A DNA stretch of 64,000 nt from VXNE01 sp965206615 (GCA_965206615.1 CBDBKI010000004.1:496001-560000), one strand, 5' to 3'; positions 37,737 to 46,169 are shown, counted from the first letter of the stretch. The notes: a model not told the origin generated them from the sequence alone. A program made the numbers and translations.

Positions 37737-38819
37737 TCAGGCGGGGGGCCCCAGCAACGTCACGCCGAGCCCGGGCGTGTCGGGGATGGCCATGCGGCCG
37801 CCTTCGAAGCGCTCGGGAGGCTCGACCAGGTCCGGCCGCCAGGGGACCTCTCCCCACTGGAGCTCCAGGCTCTCGATCCCCGGCGCGACGGCACAGAGCT
37901 GCAACCCCGCGGCCGTGGATACGGGCCCGCACGCGTTGTGCGGAGAGACCGCGATGCCGGCGTCGTGGGCGGCGCGGGCAATGGCCAGTCCCTCGGCCAG
38001 ACCGCCGCAGTGCATCGTGTCGGGCATGACGACGTCGACGGCACGCTCTTCGAGGAGCGGCGCGAAGCCCTCCACGCCGAACATCATCTCGCCGCCGGCG
38101 AGCCGTTGCTGCACGGCGTCGCGGATACGACGCGTCGCCGCCGCGTCCGCGGCCGGAACCGGTTCCTCGTACCAGTCGAGACGGACCGGTTCGAGCCGCT
38201 CGGCGATCCGGACGGCTTCCGCCTCGGTGAAGTGGCTGTGGCAGTCCACCTTGAGAGCGATGTCCGGCCCGACCGCCGCGCGGATCGACTCGAGACAGCG
38301 GATGCCGAGATCGATGGCCTCGCGCACGGCATCCGGGTCCGAGCGGGGCGGAAAGCCATCGAACGGGGCGGCCTTGAGCGCGCGGAAGCCCACCGCCACC
38401 GCCCGCTCCGCGCTCGCGGCGAAGCCGTCGGGCGTGCGCTCGGACGTCATGCGGTTGATATTTGCGTAGAGGAGCACATCCTCGCGGAGCCGGCTGCCGA
38501 GCAGTGCATGTGCGGGCACGCCCTCGGCCTTGCCCGCGAGATCCCAGAGTGCATGCTCGATGGCGCTGAAGGCGGTCGCCGCGGGCAGTCCGCCGCGAGC
38601 CGCTATCGATCGGCCGCGGCGGCGGTAAGTTTCCACGTCAGGAACCGGCCGATCCTTGACGAGTGGGAGGAACCGTTCGAGCTCAGGCAGTTCCCGGCGG
38701 TTGCCCAGGGATGCCTCGGCAACTCCCGTCAGCCCGAGATTGGTGTGCAGCATGATATGGAGCCAGGTCGTGCGTGCGCTGACCTGCACCGGAACGATCT
38801 CGAACCTGTCGATGTGCAT
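37737..38819 (-). CDS. enolase-superfamily enzyme (mandelate racemase/muconate lactonizing type)
   Basis: A 360-residue protein with an N-terminal capping domain (about 1-115) and a C-terminal barrel. The first Mg2+ ligand is D in LKVDCHSHFTE near residue 195, the second in WYEEPVP near 221, and a later acidic residue in FGVEGF near 246. The segment VSPHNACGPVSTAAGLQL near 295 carries the His of the superfamily. The expected KxK general base on the second strand appears reduced to FRALKAAPFDG with one Lys. The substrate is probably an acid sugar or related 2-hydroxy acid but cannot be specified. ATG 38819 aligns with the family start. Confidence 0.85.
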   Translation of the reverse strand: MHIDRFEIVPVQVSARTTWLHIMLHTNLGLTGVAEASLGNRRELPELERFLPLVKDRPVPDVETYRRRGRSIAARGGLPAATAFSAIEHALWDLAGKAEGVPAHALLGSRLREDVLLYANINRMTSERTPDGFAASAERAVAVGFRALKAAPFDGFPPRSDPDAVREAIDLGIRCLESIRAAVGPDIALKVDCHSHFTEAEAVRIAERLEPVRLDWYEEPVPAADAAATRRIRDAVQQRLAGGEMMFGVEGFAPLLEERAVDVVMPDTMHCGGLAEGLAIARAAHDAGIAVSPHNACGPVSTAAGLQLCAVAPGIESLELQWGEVPWRPDLVEPPERFEGGRMAIPDTPGLGVTLLGPPA

Positions 38820-38933
38820 GGGCCGGGCACTATAGCAGCTGTGACAGGGCCCGATGCCTGAGCCGAGGACCGTAGGGGAGCGCATGCGAGGTGCCGGACC
38901 GGCTCTGGGGCGCTTGTGGCGTCCCGTTCCGAC

Positions 38934-39105
38934 GGCATGCACGGCCCGGGGCCCGGTGTGCGGACGCGCAGGGAACAGATTCCGTCCCATATCGAATTGG
39001 TGCACGGTCCCTGCGCAGGCGTTGTAGGGGACGGGCTTGTCCCGTCCCGTGCCAAATTCGTGCACGGTCCCCGCGCGGGCGACGACAAGCGTCGCCCCTA
39101 CGAGT
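38934..39105. repeat. family B tandem repeat region
   Basis: Three units of about 60 bp are visible, anchored on GTGCACGG-like sequence at about 38936, 38999 and 39059. The last two each contain a palindrome and end with GTAGGGGACGGG.. or its inverse ..GCGTCGCCCCTACG. The 369-bp gap between the enolase-superfamily gene and the AbiEii gene holds this array and otherwise nothing that I recognise. Confidence 0.75.
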
Positions 39106-39188
39106 CCCTTGCGGAATCAGCCGCGAACGGATTTGTTCCATACCAGGCGGGCCGCATCGGTGACTTCACGCAGGACGGACTACTCCCA

Positions 39189-40220
39189 TCAGCCGTCCCT
39201 TGACCGCGGAGCGTTGGCTCGCGCCTCGATTGCGGCGCATCGCTCCATCAGCGCATCGAACGGCTCGCTCTCGTCGAGCAGCATCCCGTCAGCCAGCATC
39301 CGCGCGTAGTCGTCGGCCAACACGGAGTGCGCGGCGCCGGAAGGAACGAGCTGGAGACCGCCCGAGACCGCCGCTTCATAGTCGATCCGGCTACCGTGGG
39401 CGTCGTTCTCGACGAAGAACATGGCCTTGTGGCGGGCAACCGAGAGCGCCAGCGCACGGTCGGACAGCGCAGTGGCCGCGATCCCCGCCGCGTCGAGGCG
39501 CGCGAGATCGTGCCAGTGCCTCGACAGGCGCTCGCCCCGGCGCCGCTCCTGGCGGCAGAAGACGTGAATGGCGGTCGCCTTCTCCCAGAAGGTTCGCTCC
39601 GCCAGCATGACGATCGGGCGGGCCTCCGGAAACGCCAGATCGGGCAAGTACGCTGCTGCGTCGCATACGATCGGCAGGACCGTGCGCGGTTCGCCCGTGG
39701 AGCGCGCGCCGAACTCGACCATGACCTCCGGGCGCACCAGACCGGTCTCCTCGAACAGCGGCTCGTAGCCGATATGGAGCCGCTCGGCCTCGGCACGGAC
39801 TCGTGCCACGTAACCGGCGCGTGTGAGTTCTTCTTCGAGAATCGGACACGCCCGATCCCGGACCCATTCGGCTAGACGGGCGCGGATTGCCCGCGTCCAG
39901 CGTCTTTCCTGACTGCGTGTGGGCGGAAGGGCCTCGTCCCCGGCGCCGGAAACCAGATCCGGCGCGAAGGTGCGAATGTCGTAAGTGATGTCGATGTCTT
40001 CCGAGAACCGATGGATTACGCGCCACACCTTCGACAGCGACGTGCCGCCCTTGAAGGTGAGGTGCCCAGCGAACGGAGCGTCGAACAGGGCGCCGAGCGT
40101 CGCGACAACCCAGATGTCCTTCTCCAGAAGATGCGCCTTGTGGCTGCCGGTCCGCTCCGCCACTTCCAGGGCGTCGCGCCTGTCGTCCGCCGAGAGGTCC
40201 TGGTAGCCGGTCTCAGCCAT
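39189..40220 (-). CDS. AbiEii-family nucleotidyltransferase toxin
   Basis: A 343-residue protein of the AbiEii/AbiGii toxin family, which modify nucleic-acid targets such as tRNA ends with nucleotides and act in phage defence. The nucleotidyltransferase core is HLTFKGGTSLSKVWRVIHRFSEDIDIT near residues 52-77, with the GG(T)S motif and DxD acidic pair. A downstream Lys/Asp pattern (RTFWEKATAIHVFC near 210; RHWHDLARLD near 235) matches family motifs III and IV. ATG 40220 overlaps the antitoxin gene by 8 bp. Family B repeats lie just beyond its stop codon. Confidence 0.88.
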   Translation of the reverse strand: MAETGYQDLSADDRRDALEVAERTGSHKAHLLEKDIWVVATLGALFDAPFAGHLTFKGGTSLSKVWRVIHRFSEDIDITYDIRTFAPDLVSGAGDEALPPTRSQERRWTRAIRARLAEWVRDRACPILEEELTRAGYVARVRAEAERLHIGYEPLFEETGLVRPEVMVEFGARSTGEPRTVLPIVCDAAAYLPDLAFPEARPIVMLAERTFWEKATAIHVFCRQERRRGERLSRHWHDLARLDAAGIAATALSDRALALSVARHKAMFFVENDAHGSRIDYEAAVSGGLQLVPSGAAHSVLADDYARMLADGMLLDESEPFDALMERCAAIEARANAPRSRDG

Positions 40221-40809
40221 GCGCAAGGCGTGCGCTGACCGGCTCCGCCATCCAGATGGGCATGACGGCCCGCGCGGCGGCAAGCTCGTCGATGTCTTCG
40301 GCCGAGAGCGTGGGCAGGACCGCCTCGAGACCAAGCTCGACCTCTTCGGGGCCGAGCCACGCCAGGGCGCGGATGACATTCCCCGCCTTGCGGTGAGGGG
40401 CCGCCAGTTGCCAGCGCGGAGCGTGACGCAGTTCGACGATCGACGAGTCGAAGTGCAACCTGCGGGTCGGACCGGAGGTGAGGTAGACCGCGCGAACCGG
40501 ATTCTGCGTGGTCAGACCGAGGCAGTTGGCCGCGGCGCCGCCGCACGGCACGATAGTCTCGCCCCAGAGTTGCGACAGCGCGGCGAGCGCCTTGCCGACA
40601 CGGGGGGCCCGCAAGCCAAAGCGGGTCTCGATCGGGCGCATGTAGACGCCCTGACAGATCCGCATGAGTTCGCCGGATCGCGCGAGACGCGACAGTGCCT
40701 GGTCGACTGCCGCCCGATTGCCGAGGTGCAGCAATGCGGCCGGACAGAGCGGTGTGGCCTCCGGAACCGAGGCGGCATGCTCCATGATGCGACGGGAAAG
40801 ACCGCGCAT
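40213..40809 (-). CDS. AbiEi-type antitoxin
   Basis: A 198-residue partner of the AbiEii toxin. Residues 1-60 look like a winged helix-turn-helix (LSRLARSGELMRICQGVYMRP), as in AbiEi and DUF6088 antitoxins that bind their own promoter. The C-terminal region (about 70-190) is the typical antitoxin domain with NCLGLTTQNPVRAVYLTSGPTRR. Translation overlaps the toxin start by 8 bp, so the pair forms an operon. I assume an ATG at 40809; an internal ATG follows at residue 9. It diverges from the FecR fragment. Confidence 0.85.
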   Translation of the reverse strand: MRGLSRRIMEHAASVPEATPLCPAALLHLGNRAAVDQALSRLARSGELMRICQGVYMRPIETRFGLRAPRVGKALAALSQLWGETIVPCGGAAANCLGLTTQNPVRAVYLTSGPTRRLHFDSSIVELRHAPRWQLAAPHRKAGNVIRALAWLGPEEVELGLEAVLPTLSAEDIDELAAARAVMPIWMAEPVSARLAHG

Positions 40810-41058
40810 GTCCGCATCCCCCGGCCCGTTTGTCAGAAATCCAATGGCAAGAATATCGTTTTACAGCGCCGGGGAGAAGGCGTTGGCATCACCTTCGCCG
40901 TGACCATCGTGCCTCCGGATTGGTGTTGGGTCCGTACCGCGTCCGCTCGTCCGGCTCGGGTTGGCGCGCTTGTGGCTCTTCGGGACGACCGCCAACGTGA
41001 TCGTGGCGCGCGACAAACTCGGCGCCTTCAGCGACGCTGCCGCCGCAGTGCGGGCACC

Positions 41059-41898
41059 TTGACCGAACGTGCCGGCGACGTCGAGCCCATTGCCGTGGGC
41101 GCGGTGGTTGCCGCCTGGGCGAAGACCCATCCCGGCCGCGCCTGGAGCGGCCTGGCCGCTGCGTGCCTGATCGTGCTGACCGTGGGTTTCCTCGTTGACC
41201 TGCGCCCGCAGCCGCAGACCGAGTACCTCGCCGTGCAAACCGAGATCGGTGAGAGCACACGGGTCACACTTGCCGACGGATCGACCGTCCAGCTCAACAC
41301 CAACAGCGGGATCACCACGGACTACTCGCGCACCGAGCGTGCGGTCCGGATGGAAAAGGGTGAAGCCCACTTCGTGGTCGCGAAGGATCACTCCCGGCCG
41401 TTCCGCGTCTACGTAGGCAATCAGATGATCGAAGCCGTCGGGACCGCCTTTCGCGTCTTTGTCGGCGAAGCGACCGAAGTCACCGTGACCGAGGGACAGG
41501 TCAGGCTGGCGGTGCTGGAAGCGCCCCAGCGTCCCCAGGCAACCCCTGTGCCGAGGACCGACGCGATCGTGCAGGCGGGACGCAACGCGGTGTTCGATGC
41601 CGACAGAATCCTGGTGGAACCCATCGGGAAGGCCGAGATCGACAAGCGCCTCTCCTGGCAGACGGGGGGGCTGACCTTTGACGGCGAGCCGCTGGAATCC
41701 GTCGTCCATGAGTTCGCGCGATACAGCGCCAGCCGAATCGTGCTGAGCGACGATATACGCGAGCTCAAGGTCCTCGGCTGGTTCCCGGTTGGCGACACGC
41801 CGCAGTTCATCCGGGCGCTGGAGGACAACGTCGATATCGCGGCCAGAACGGACGCTGACGGCAGTATCCACCTCTATCCCAAATCGCCGCCAGGCTGA
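41059..41898 (+). pseudogene. FecR-family anti-sigma factor, N-terminally truncated or frameshifted
   Basis: About 279 residues from TTG 41059. A transmembrane segment (about 35-54, LAAACLIVLTVGFLVDL) is followed by the periplasmic FecR domain (TRVTLADGSTVQLNTNSGI, then VEAVGTAFRVF-like IEAVGTAFRVFVGE and VTVTEGQVRLAV) and the C-terminal STN-like segment. Usual FecR proteins have about 80 cytoplasmic residues with a sigma-binding domain before the membrane segment. Here part of it (RLWLFGTTANVIVARDKL) lies in another frame, about 40970-41060, ending in a TGA. No fecI-like sigma gene remains upstream; the AbiE pair occupies that position. It may be non-functional. Confidence 0.7.
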
Positions 41899-42038
41899 CA
41901 GTGGCGGAATTGGGCGGGGATTTCGAAGTTCTTGTTGGCCCGAGTATTGGAAACCCCGTGCTCGATTGCCCTCATCTATAGCGGACGGACGACAACCAGT
42001 GCGCATTCGCGCGGTCGTTGCCGTTCGTGGGTTCGGAG

Positions 42039-42326
42039 ATGAGGAGTCGTTGGGTCGTCGCCTGCTTGTGGACGGGGCTCTGGGCGGTCGCTTTGGGTGC
42101 CTTCGGCACGGTCCACGGGGCGCCGCCGTACGGTGGTGACGGGGAAGCCACGGTGGTCTTCGACATACCGAAGATGACCGTAAAAGACGCGCTGATGCGC
42201 TTCGCCCAGCAGACCTCGACACCCCTCCTGGTCTCCATTGAGCTGGTGACAACCATTGAGGCGAATGCGCTGATGGGCGAATTCACCGTTGCGATCTCCC
42301 GGAGGACCGGCGTTTTTCGACACTGA
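42039..42326 (+). pseudogene. N-terminal fragment of a TonB-dependent receptor (STN domain)
   Basis: Residues 1-29 form a signal peptide (RRSRWVV-like RSRWVVACLWTGLWAVALGAF). The FDIPKMTVKDALMRFAQQT segment that follows is the secretin/TonB short N-terminal domain, used by FecA-like receptors to signal to FecR. The frame ends after about 95 residues, where a plug and a beta-barrel of about 700 residues should follow. Immediately downstream the sequence matches a carboxylesterase C-terminus, so a deletion probably removed the receptor. The position after FecR is the expected one. Confidence 0.7.
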
Positions 42327-42535
42327 TGATGCAGATCTGGACGAACTTCGCAAAGACAGGGGACCCCTCTGTGGAGGGCCTCATAGAATGGCCCGTGTAC
42401 TCCGCTGAGCATCCGGAGATGCTCGTTCTGGGTCCGCGGATCTACCGCGTAGAGGGACTGCGGGCGGCTGAAGTCAAACTGATCACGGATGCCTACGAAG
42501 ACAGACGGCGGGGTCGGAGTAATGTGCCGGAGTAA
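42302..42535 (+). pseudogene. C-terminal fragment of a type B carboxylesterase
   Basis: The frame ending at 42535 reads DRRFSTLMMQIWTNFAKTGDPS, then LIEWPVYSAEHPEMLVLGP. This is the C-terminal signature of type B carboxylesterases (WTNFAKTGDP..WP.Y). No catalytic domain precedes it; instead the bases upstream belong to the truncated TonB-receptor fragment in another frame. The ATG at 42326 overlaps the receptor fragment stop but is most likely an internal Met. It is the right-hand side of a deletion scar. Confidence 0.65.
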
Positions 42536-42735
42536 TCGTTTGATGCTTGCTGCCAGGCGGGACGCTTCGCGCAGTGATTGAGACGGAGCGTTCCATGACT
42601 GCTCACCCTGGGCGTCATCGACGATGCCCTGACCTGCAGTAGTTGAGCTTTTGAACTTTTATCCCGGAATGTGGCTTTACGGTTATCGAAGCAACCACTA
42701 CTGCCACACCGGGAGTCGATGTTCTTCAGCCGGCT

Positions 42736-42799
42736 GCTTGCGCCGTAGGAGTTTGGCGCCAGCGAAACTTCCAACGCGACCGTAAGGTCGCGCTAGTGC
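42736..42799 (+). repeat. family A double-hairpin repeat, copy 2
   Basis: A 64-bp copy that differs from copy 1 at only a few positions (for example loop GTAA instead of GCAA in hairpin 2, and one mismatched base in hairpin 1). The right end CGCTAGTGC overlaps the final codons of the minus-strand SDR gene and supplies its TAG stop. The rest of 42536-42735 holds nothing that I recognise. Confidence 0.9.
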
Positions 42800-43551
42800 T
42801 GTTTGAAACCAACGCTTCGATAGCCGCTGTCCACCGGGATGACGGAACCGGTCATCCAGGCAGCCCGATCGGAAACCAAAAACGCGGCCAGCTCGGCCAC
42901 GTCCTCGGGCTCCCCGACACGCCCCAGGAGGTACCTCGCCCCGAACTCGTCCATCATGCGCTCGTAGCCCTGCTCGTCCACTCCATCCGCGTAGTAGATT
43001 TCGCTGCGCACAAGGGCGGGGGCAATACAGTTCACGCGCACTCCGGATGTGCCGAGTTCCAGCGCCATGGCGCGGTTGAAGGACTCCATGGCGCCCTTGG
43101 TGGCCGCATAGACGGAGGCGCCGAGGATGGGAAGCTTGGCCAGGGTGGAACTCACGTTGACGATCGAACCCTTGGACGCCTTGAGGGCGGGCAGGCAGGC
43201 CTTTGTCATGTGGATCGTGCCCAGGACGTTGACCCCTACCTGATACGCGATCGCCTCTTCGGTCGTGTCTTCGAGATTGCCGTTCTTGATGACGCCGGCG
43301 TTGTTGACCAGCACATCGAGCCGGCCCAGATCGGAAAGCACCCGGGCGACTGTCCGGCCGATCGCAGCCGGGTCCGAGATATCGCAGGGATAGCCATGGA
43401 ACCCCTCCGGCGACTCGAGCCGTTCCGGCCGCCGCCCCAGGATTGCCACCCTGAATTCGTCGCGCTGCAGTGCGCTTGCGATCGCGCGCCCGATCCCGGT
43501 GCCGCCACCGGTCACCAGCGCTACCTTGGATGTGGACGCATCAGCCGTCAT
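42793..43551 (-). CDS. short-chain dehydrogenase/reductase (SDR)
   Basis: A 252-residue classical SDR. The cofactor motif TGGGTGIGRAIA lies near residue 14, NNAG near 88, the catalytic Ser in VNVSSTLAKL near 134, and Tyr/Lys in YAATKGAM near 148-152. The first beta-strand is followed by GRRPERLES, compatible with NADP(H). The C-terminus (GYRSVGFKQH) ends in a TAG that belongs to a family A repeat. Upstream lie a 23-codon leader ORF made of a triplicated 15-bp unit and the double-VOC gene. Substrate unknown; an alcohol or hydroxyacid dehydrogenase in the same catabolic set is plausible. Confidence 0.9.
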   Translation of the reverse strand: MTADASTSKVALVTGGGTGIGRAIASALQRDEFRVAILGRRPERLESPEGFHGYPCDISDPAAIGRTVARVLSDLGRLDVLVNNAGVIKNGNLEDTTEEAIAYQVGVNVLGTIHMTKACLPALKASKGSIVNVSSTLAKLPILGASVYAATKGAMESFNRAMALELGTSGVRVNCIAPALVRSEIYYADGVDEQGYERMMDEFGARYLLGRVGEPEDVAELAAFLVSDRAAWMTGSVIPVDSGYRSVGFKQH

Positions 43552-43619
43552 CGCACTCTACTCCCATGGCGCTCTACTCCCTCCCGCATCACTCCCTCCC
43601 GCATCACTCCCTCCCGCAT
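43548..43619 (-). CDS. possible 23-residue leader peptide with triplicated unit
   Basis: On the minus strand, three in-phase ATGs at 15-bp intervals each lie behind or beside GGGAGGGAG. Translation would give (MREGV) three times followed by ERHGSRVR, ending in TGA that overlaps the SDR ATG (ATGA). This could couple translation of the SDR gene. It has no known homologue and may be a by-product of repeat expansion. Confidence 0.35.
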   Translation of the reverse strand: MREGVMREGVMREGVERHGSRVR

Positions 43620-43620
43620 C
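43576..43620. repeat. three perfect tandem 15-bp repeats
   Basis: ACTCCCTCCCGCATC occurs three times without change between the VOC and SDR genes. On the coding (minus) strand each unit carries a GGGAGGGAG ribosome-site-like block and an ATG. The period is a multiple of three, so copy-number change would not shift the leader frame. Confidence 0.85.
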
Positions 43621-43626
43621 GCGACC

Positions 43627-44610
43627 CTACCCGGGGACGAGCCAGAAGCGACGCAGCTCTTCTGCTCGGAGCGTCGCCGGCGGCTCGGAAAGACGCGCGT
43701 AGAACTCGACCCCGTGCCCATCCGGATCGCGGAGGAGGACGCCCTGCTTGGCGGGGTGGTCCACGCGGGTCTCGATCGCGATATCCGAACGCTCCAGACG
43801 ATTCACGTCTGCATCGAAGTCGGATGGAGACACCTCGAATGCCATGTGGTGATAGCCCGGCTTCTGCTCCCCGCGCGCCTGGAACAGCACGATGGAGTAG
43901 TCTGCGGCCGTTCCCTTCAGAACGGCCATTCGAGCCCGTTCCGAGCAGACCACGGTTTCCAGGCCGCCCACCTCGCGATAGAACGCGAGTTGCTCATCCA
44001 GGTTGCGGCAGCCGAGCACCGCGTGCGTCGTTCGCCGGGAGTGCACGGCCACACCCCGCGTGCGCCGGATCTCCGGGTCGGGGGCGTAGTTTCGTTCGGT
44101 CGTCGGTTCCAGCTCGCCCGGCGTCCATGGGCCCGTTACGAGTTGGCCCTCAAGTTCGCGGTATGTCGCTCTCCAGTCGCTGGTCGAATCCGACGTGAAC
44201 TCGAGCAGGTTCCGTTCGGCGTCAAGCAGGTACACGCTCTTGGCGAAGGTGTGGTCTGCCGTCATGACGATGGTAACGCCGTACCGGACCGCGCGGTCGT
44301 GCGCCGCGACCAGTTCTGCTTCGTTCTCCATCTCGAAGGCGATGTGGAAGAGGTCGGGCTTGCGGCCGAACTCGGGCGGCACGAGCACCTGGCCTGCGCG
44401 GCCGATCAGGGACTCTTCGGAGACCTGGGTCACGCTGACATCGTGATGCGTATTGCCGTTCCCCATGAAGCCGGCGTGGATGGCGGGCTCCTGAAACAAC
44501 TCCTCGAGTCCCGCGATTCTTCCGTAGAAGTCCATCGATTGCCGCACGTCAGAGATGAACAGGTTGGCATGCGCGAATCGTCGCGGGCAAAACCGGGGTT
44601 CATCGGCCAT
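43627..44610 (-). CDS. two-module VOC-family protein (type I extradiol dioxygenase-like)
   Basis: A 327-residue protein with two vicinal-oxygen-chelate modules. Each module keeps a possible metal triad. N-terminal: His in FAHANLFISD near 14, His in LFHIAFEME near 88, Glu in LLEFTSDS near 133. C-terminal: His in TTHAVLGCRN near 194, His in YHHMAFEV near 251, Glu in GVEFYARL near 302. The C-terminal set matches the 2-His-1-Glu iron site of extradiol ring-cleavage dioxygenases. It is followed by an SDR and preceded by a RidA protein, hydrolase and amidase on the same strand, which suggests aromatic or heterocycle breakdown. A lyase-type VOC function is the alternative. Confidence 0.82.
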   Translation of the reverse strand: MADEPRFCPRRFAHANLFISDVRQSMDFYGRIAGLEELFQEPAIHAGFMGNGNTHHDVSVTQVSEESLIGRAGQVLVPPEFGRKPDLFHIAFEMENEAELVAAHDRAVRYGVTIVMTADHTFAKSVYLLDAERNLLEFTSDSTSDWRATYRELEGQLVTGPWTPGELEPTTERNYAPDPEIRRTRGVAVHSRRTTHAVLGCRNLDEQLAFYREVGGLETVVCSERARMAVLKGTAADYSIVLFQARGEQKPGYHHMAFEVSPSDFDADVNRLERSDIAIETRVDHPAKQGVLLRDPDGHGVEFYARLSEPPATLRAEELRRFWLVPG

Positions 44611-44680
44611 GGCGCATCTCCTGGTCAGCCCGTGGCCACGGGCAGTGCCGACGGCGGACTGGCTGGTACGTCCACAATCC

Positions 44681-45079
44681 CTACCCCGGAAGCCCGGCGA
44701 CCGCGTCGACCTCGACCAGGAGCCCGGGGATGGCGAGCTTCGCCACTTCGACGAGCGTGCTCGCCGGCCGGGCGTCCCCGAAGAACTCCGCGCGAACGGG
44801 ATTGATCTTCGTGCGGTCCTCGATGTTCTGCAGGTACACCGTCACCTTGAGCACGTCGGCGAAGCTCCCGCCCTCGGCCTCGAGGGCTCGCTTCAGGTTG
44901 CCGAACACCTCCCTGGCCTGAGCGACGACATCCCCCTCCCCGATCACGCGCTGCTCTGCGTCCACCGCCATCATTCCGGAGACGAACAGCAGATTGCCAA
45001 ACCGAACCGCGTCGGTGTAGTGGCTGATCGGCTCGCCCAGATCTGGCAGACGAACCTCTTTTCGCTTCCAATCGACCAT
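44681..45079 (-). CDS. RidA/YjgF/YER057c-family protein
   Basis: A 132-residue protein from ATG 45079. The fold pattern is clear: ISHYTDAVRFGNLLFVSGMMAVD at residues 17-39, then VVAQAREVFGNLKRALEAEGGSF, VLKVTVYLQNIEDRTKINPV and ending RPASTLVEVAKLAIPGLLVEVDAVA, where the Arg binds carboxylates in enamine/imine deaminases. Typical RidA proteins hydrolyse reactive 2-aminoacrylate. The same family includes 2-aminomuconate deaminases, which fits the neighbouring extradiol-dioxygenase-like gene. Which function applies is not decided by sequence alone. Confidence 0.88.
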   Translation of the reverse strand: MVDWKRKEVRLPDLGEPISHYTDAVRFGNLLFVSGMMAVDAEQRVIGEGDVVAQAREVFGNLKRALEAEGGSFADVLKVTVYLQNIEDRTKINPVRAEFFGDARPASTLVEVAKLAIPGLLVEVDAVAGLPG

Positions 45080-45167
45080 GGGTTCAGTATAGCTGACACT
45101 CCGGGCATCCGCGCTCAACCCAAGCGTAGTCCGAGCCGCGACTCAAAGCGTTGCACCCGTCCCCGGC

Positions 45168-46169
45168 TCAGGGACTCAACAGATCAACGATGGCTCTGTC
45201 TATCGCCGCCTTGCCAATGGGGTCCAGACCGCTTCCGGCGACATGGCCGAACTTCGACTCGATGACACGCAATTCCGCGTTGGGCATCCGGCTGACTTCA
45301 TACGCGCTGTCGGCAACGCGAAAATAGAGGTCCGTGCCACCCGGCATTACGATTGCTCTGGCCGTGATGGCCCGCAGAGCGGCGTCGAAGTCGCCTTCGA
45401 ACCTGCCGTTAGTGGCGATGTTTGCGGATTGCCAGGTGGCCAACATCCCCAACAGGTCATTCGCTTCCCGACGACCGAAATAACCTTTCATGAAGTCGAT
45501 CACGTCCGCAACGGAGTCCATACCCATGTTCTTGTACAGCTCCTCGCGAAAGAAATCCTGGGAGAAAACCCAACCGCTATAGACCTTGGCGAAGGCTTCC
45601 ATGCCGATCTCCGGCGCAACTTCATAGTCGCCGCCATTGAAATTCCGGTCTGCCTGCAGCGCTGCCCTGGCACCCTCGAGAAACACGGAGTTATGGGTGG
45701 AGATCCTCGCGGCCCCACAGATCGGGAGAATCGCGTCCACCATGTCCGAGTGTTGGGCACCCCATTCGAAGGTCTGCAAGGCGCCCATGCTGAAACCCAT
45801 GACCAGTCGAAGGCGGCTGACCGACAGTGCCTCGGTGAGCAGCCGATGCTGAGCTCGAACGTTGTCGTGCACGGTCATCAATGGAAATCTCGGCCCATCG
45901 AATGGCGCCGGCGTGTTACTGGGCGAAGAAGACTCCGAGTTGGACAGCATGTTGATGACGACCACACCGTAACCCGAGAGATCGAGCACGTCAGAAGACG
46001 AAAACAGGTCTTCCGCATCTTCATGGGTCGCCGAATAGGAAGTAAGGACGAGGATGCAATTGTCCCTTGCTTCATTGAGTTCCCCGTGGACGGCGTAGAC
46101 CAGATTGAGATCGAGGGTTTCACGGCCCTGGGTCGTGAACTTCTCGATCTGAAATTCCCTCAGTTCCAT
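45168..46169 (-). CDS. alpha/beta hydrolase of the homoserine O-acetyltransferase (MetX) fold
   Basis: A 333-residue protein. The N-terminal pattern ESG..LDLNLVYAVHGELNEARDNCILVLTSYSATHED is that of the MetX-like hydrolase family. The nucleophile elbow is GFSMGALQTFEW with Ser near residue 145. The acid is D in MPGGTDLYF near 277 and the His is in SKFGHVAGSG near 310. MetX proteins transfer acetyl groups to homoserine, but many relatives in catabolic loci are C-C or ester hydrolases. Its place between amidase and RidA genes favours a catabolic hydrolase. Base composition looks a little lower in GC than its neighbours. Confidence 0.85.
   Translation of the reverse strand: MELREFQIEKFTTQGRETLDLNLVYAVHGELNEARDNCILVLTSYSATHEDAEDLFSSSDVLDLSGYGVVVINMLSNSESSSPSNTPAPFDGPRFPLMTVHDNVRAQHRLLTEALSVSRLRLVMGFSMGALQTFEWGAQHSDMVDAILPICGAARISTHNSVFLEGARAALQADRNFNGGDYEVAPEIGMEAFAKVYSGWVFSQDFFREELYKNMGMDSVADVIDFMKGYFGRREANDLLGMLATWQSANIATNGRFEGDFDAALRAITARAIVMPGGTDLYFRVADSAYEVSRMPNAELRVIESKFGHVAGSGLDPIGKAAIDRAIVDLLSP

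Noticed and set aside
40219..41058. Long open upstream extension of the FecR frame
   Set aside because: It runs antisense to the AbiE antitoxin and shows no FecR similarity before about 41059; the plausible N-terminal segment is in another frame.
42326..42535. Separate 69-residue gene starting at ATG 42326
   Set aside because: The sequence matches only the C-terminal end of carboxylesterases and the similarity begins before the ATG, so it is a gene fragment.
45168..46169. Hydrolase considered as methionine-pathway homoserine O-acetyltransferase metX
   Set aside because: The fold fits, but the gene context has no methionine or homoserine genes, so the specific name is not supported.
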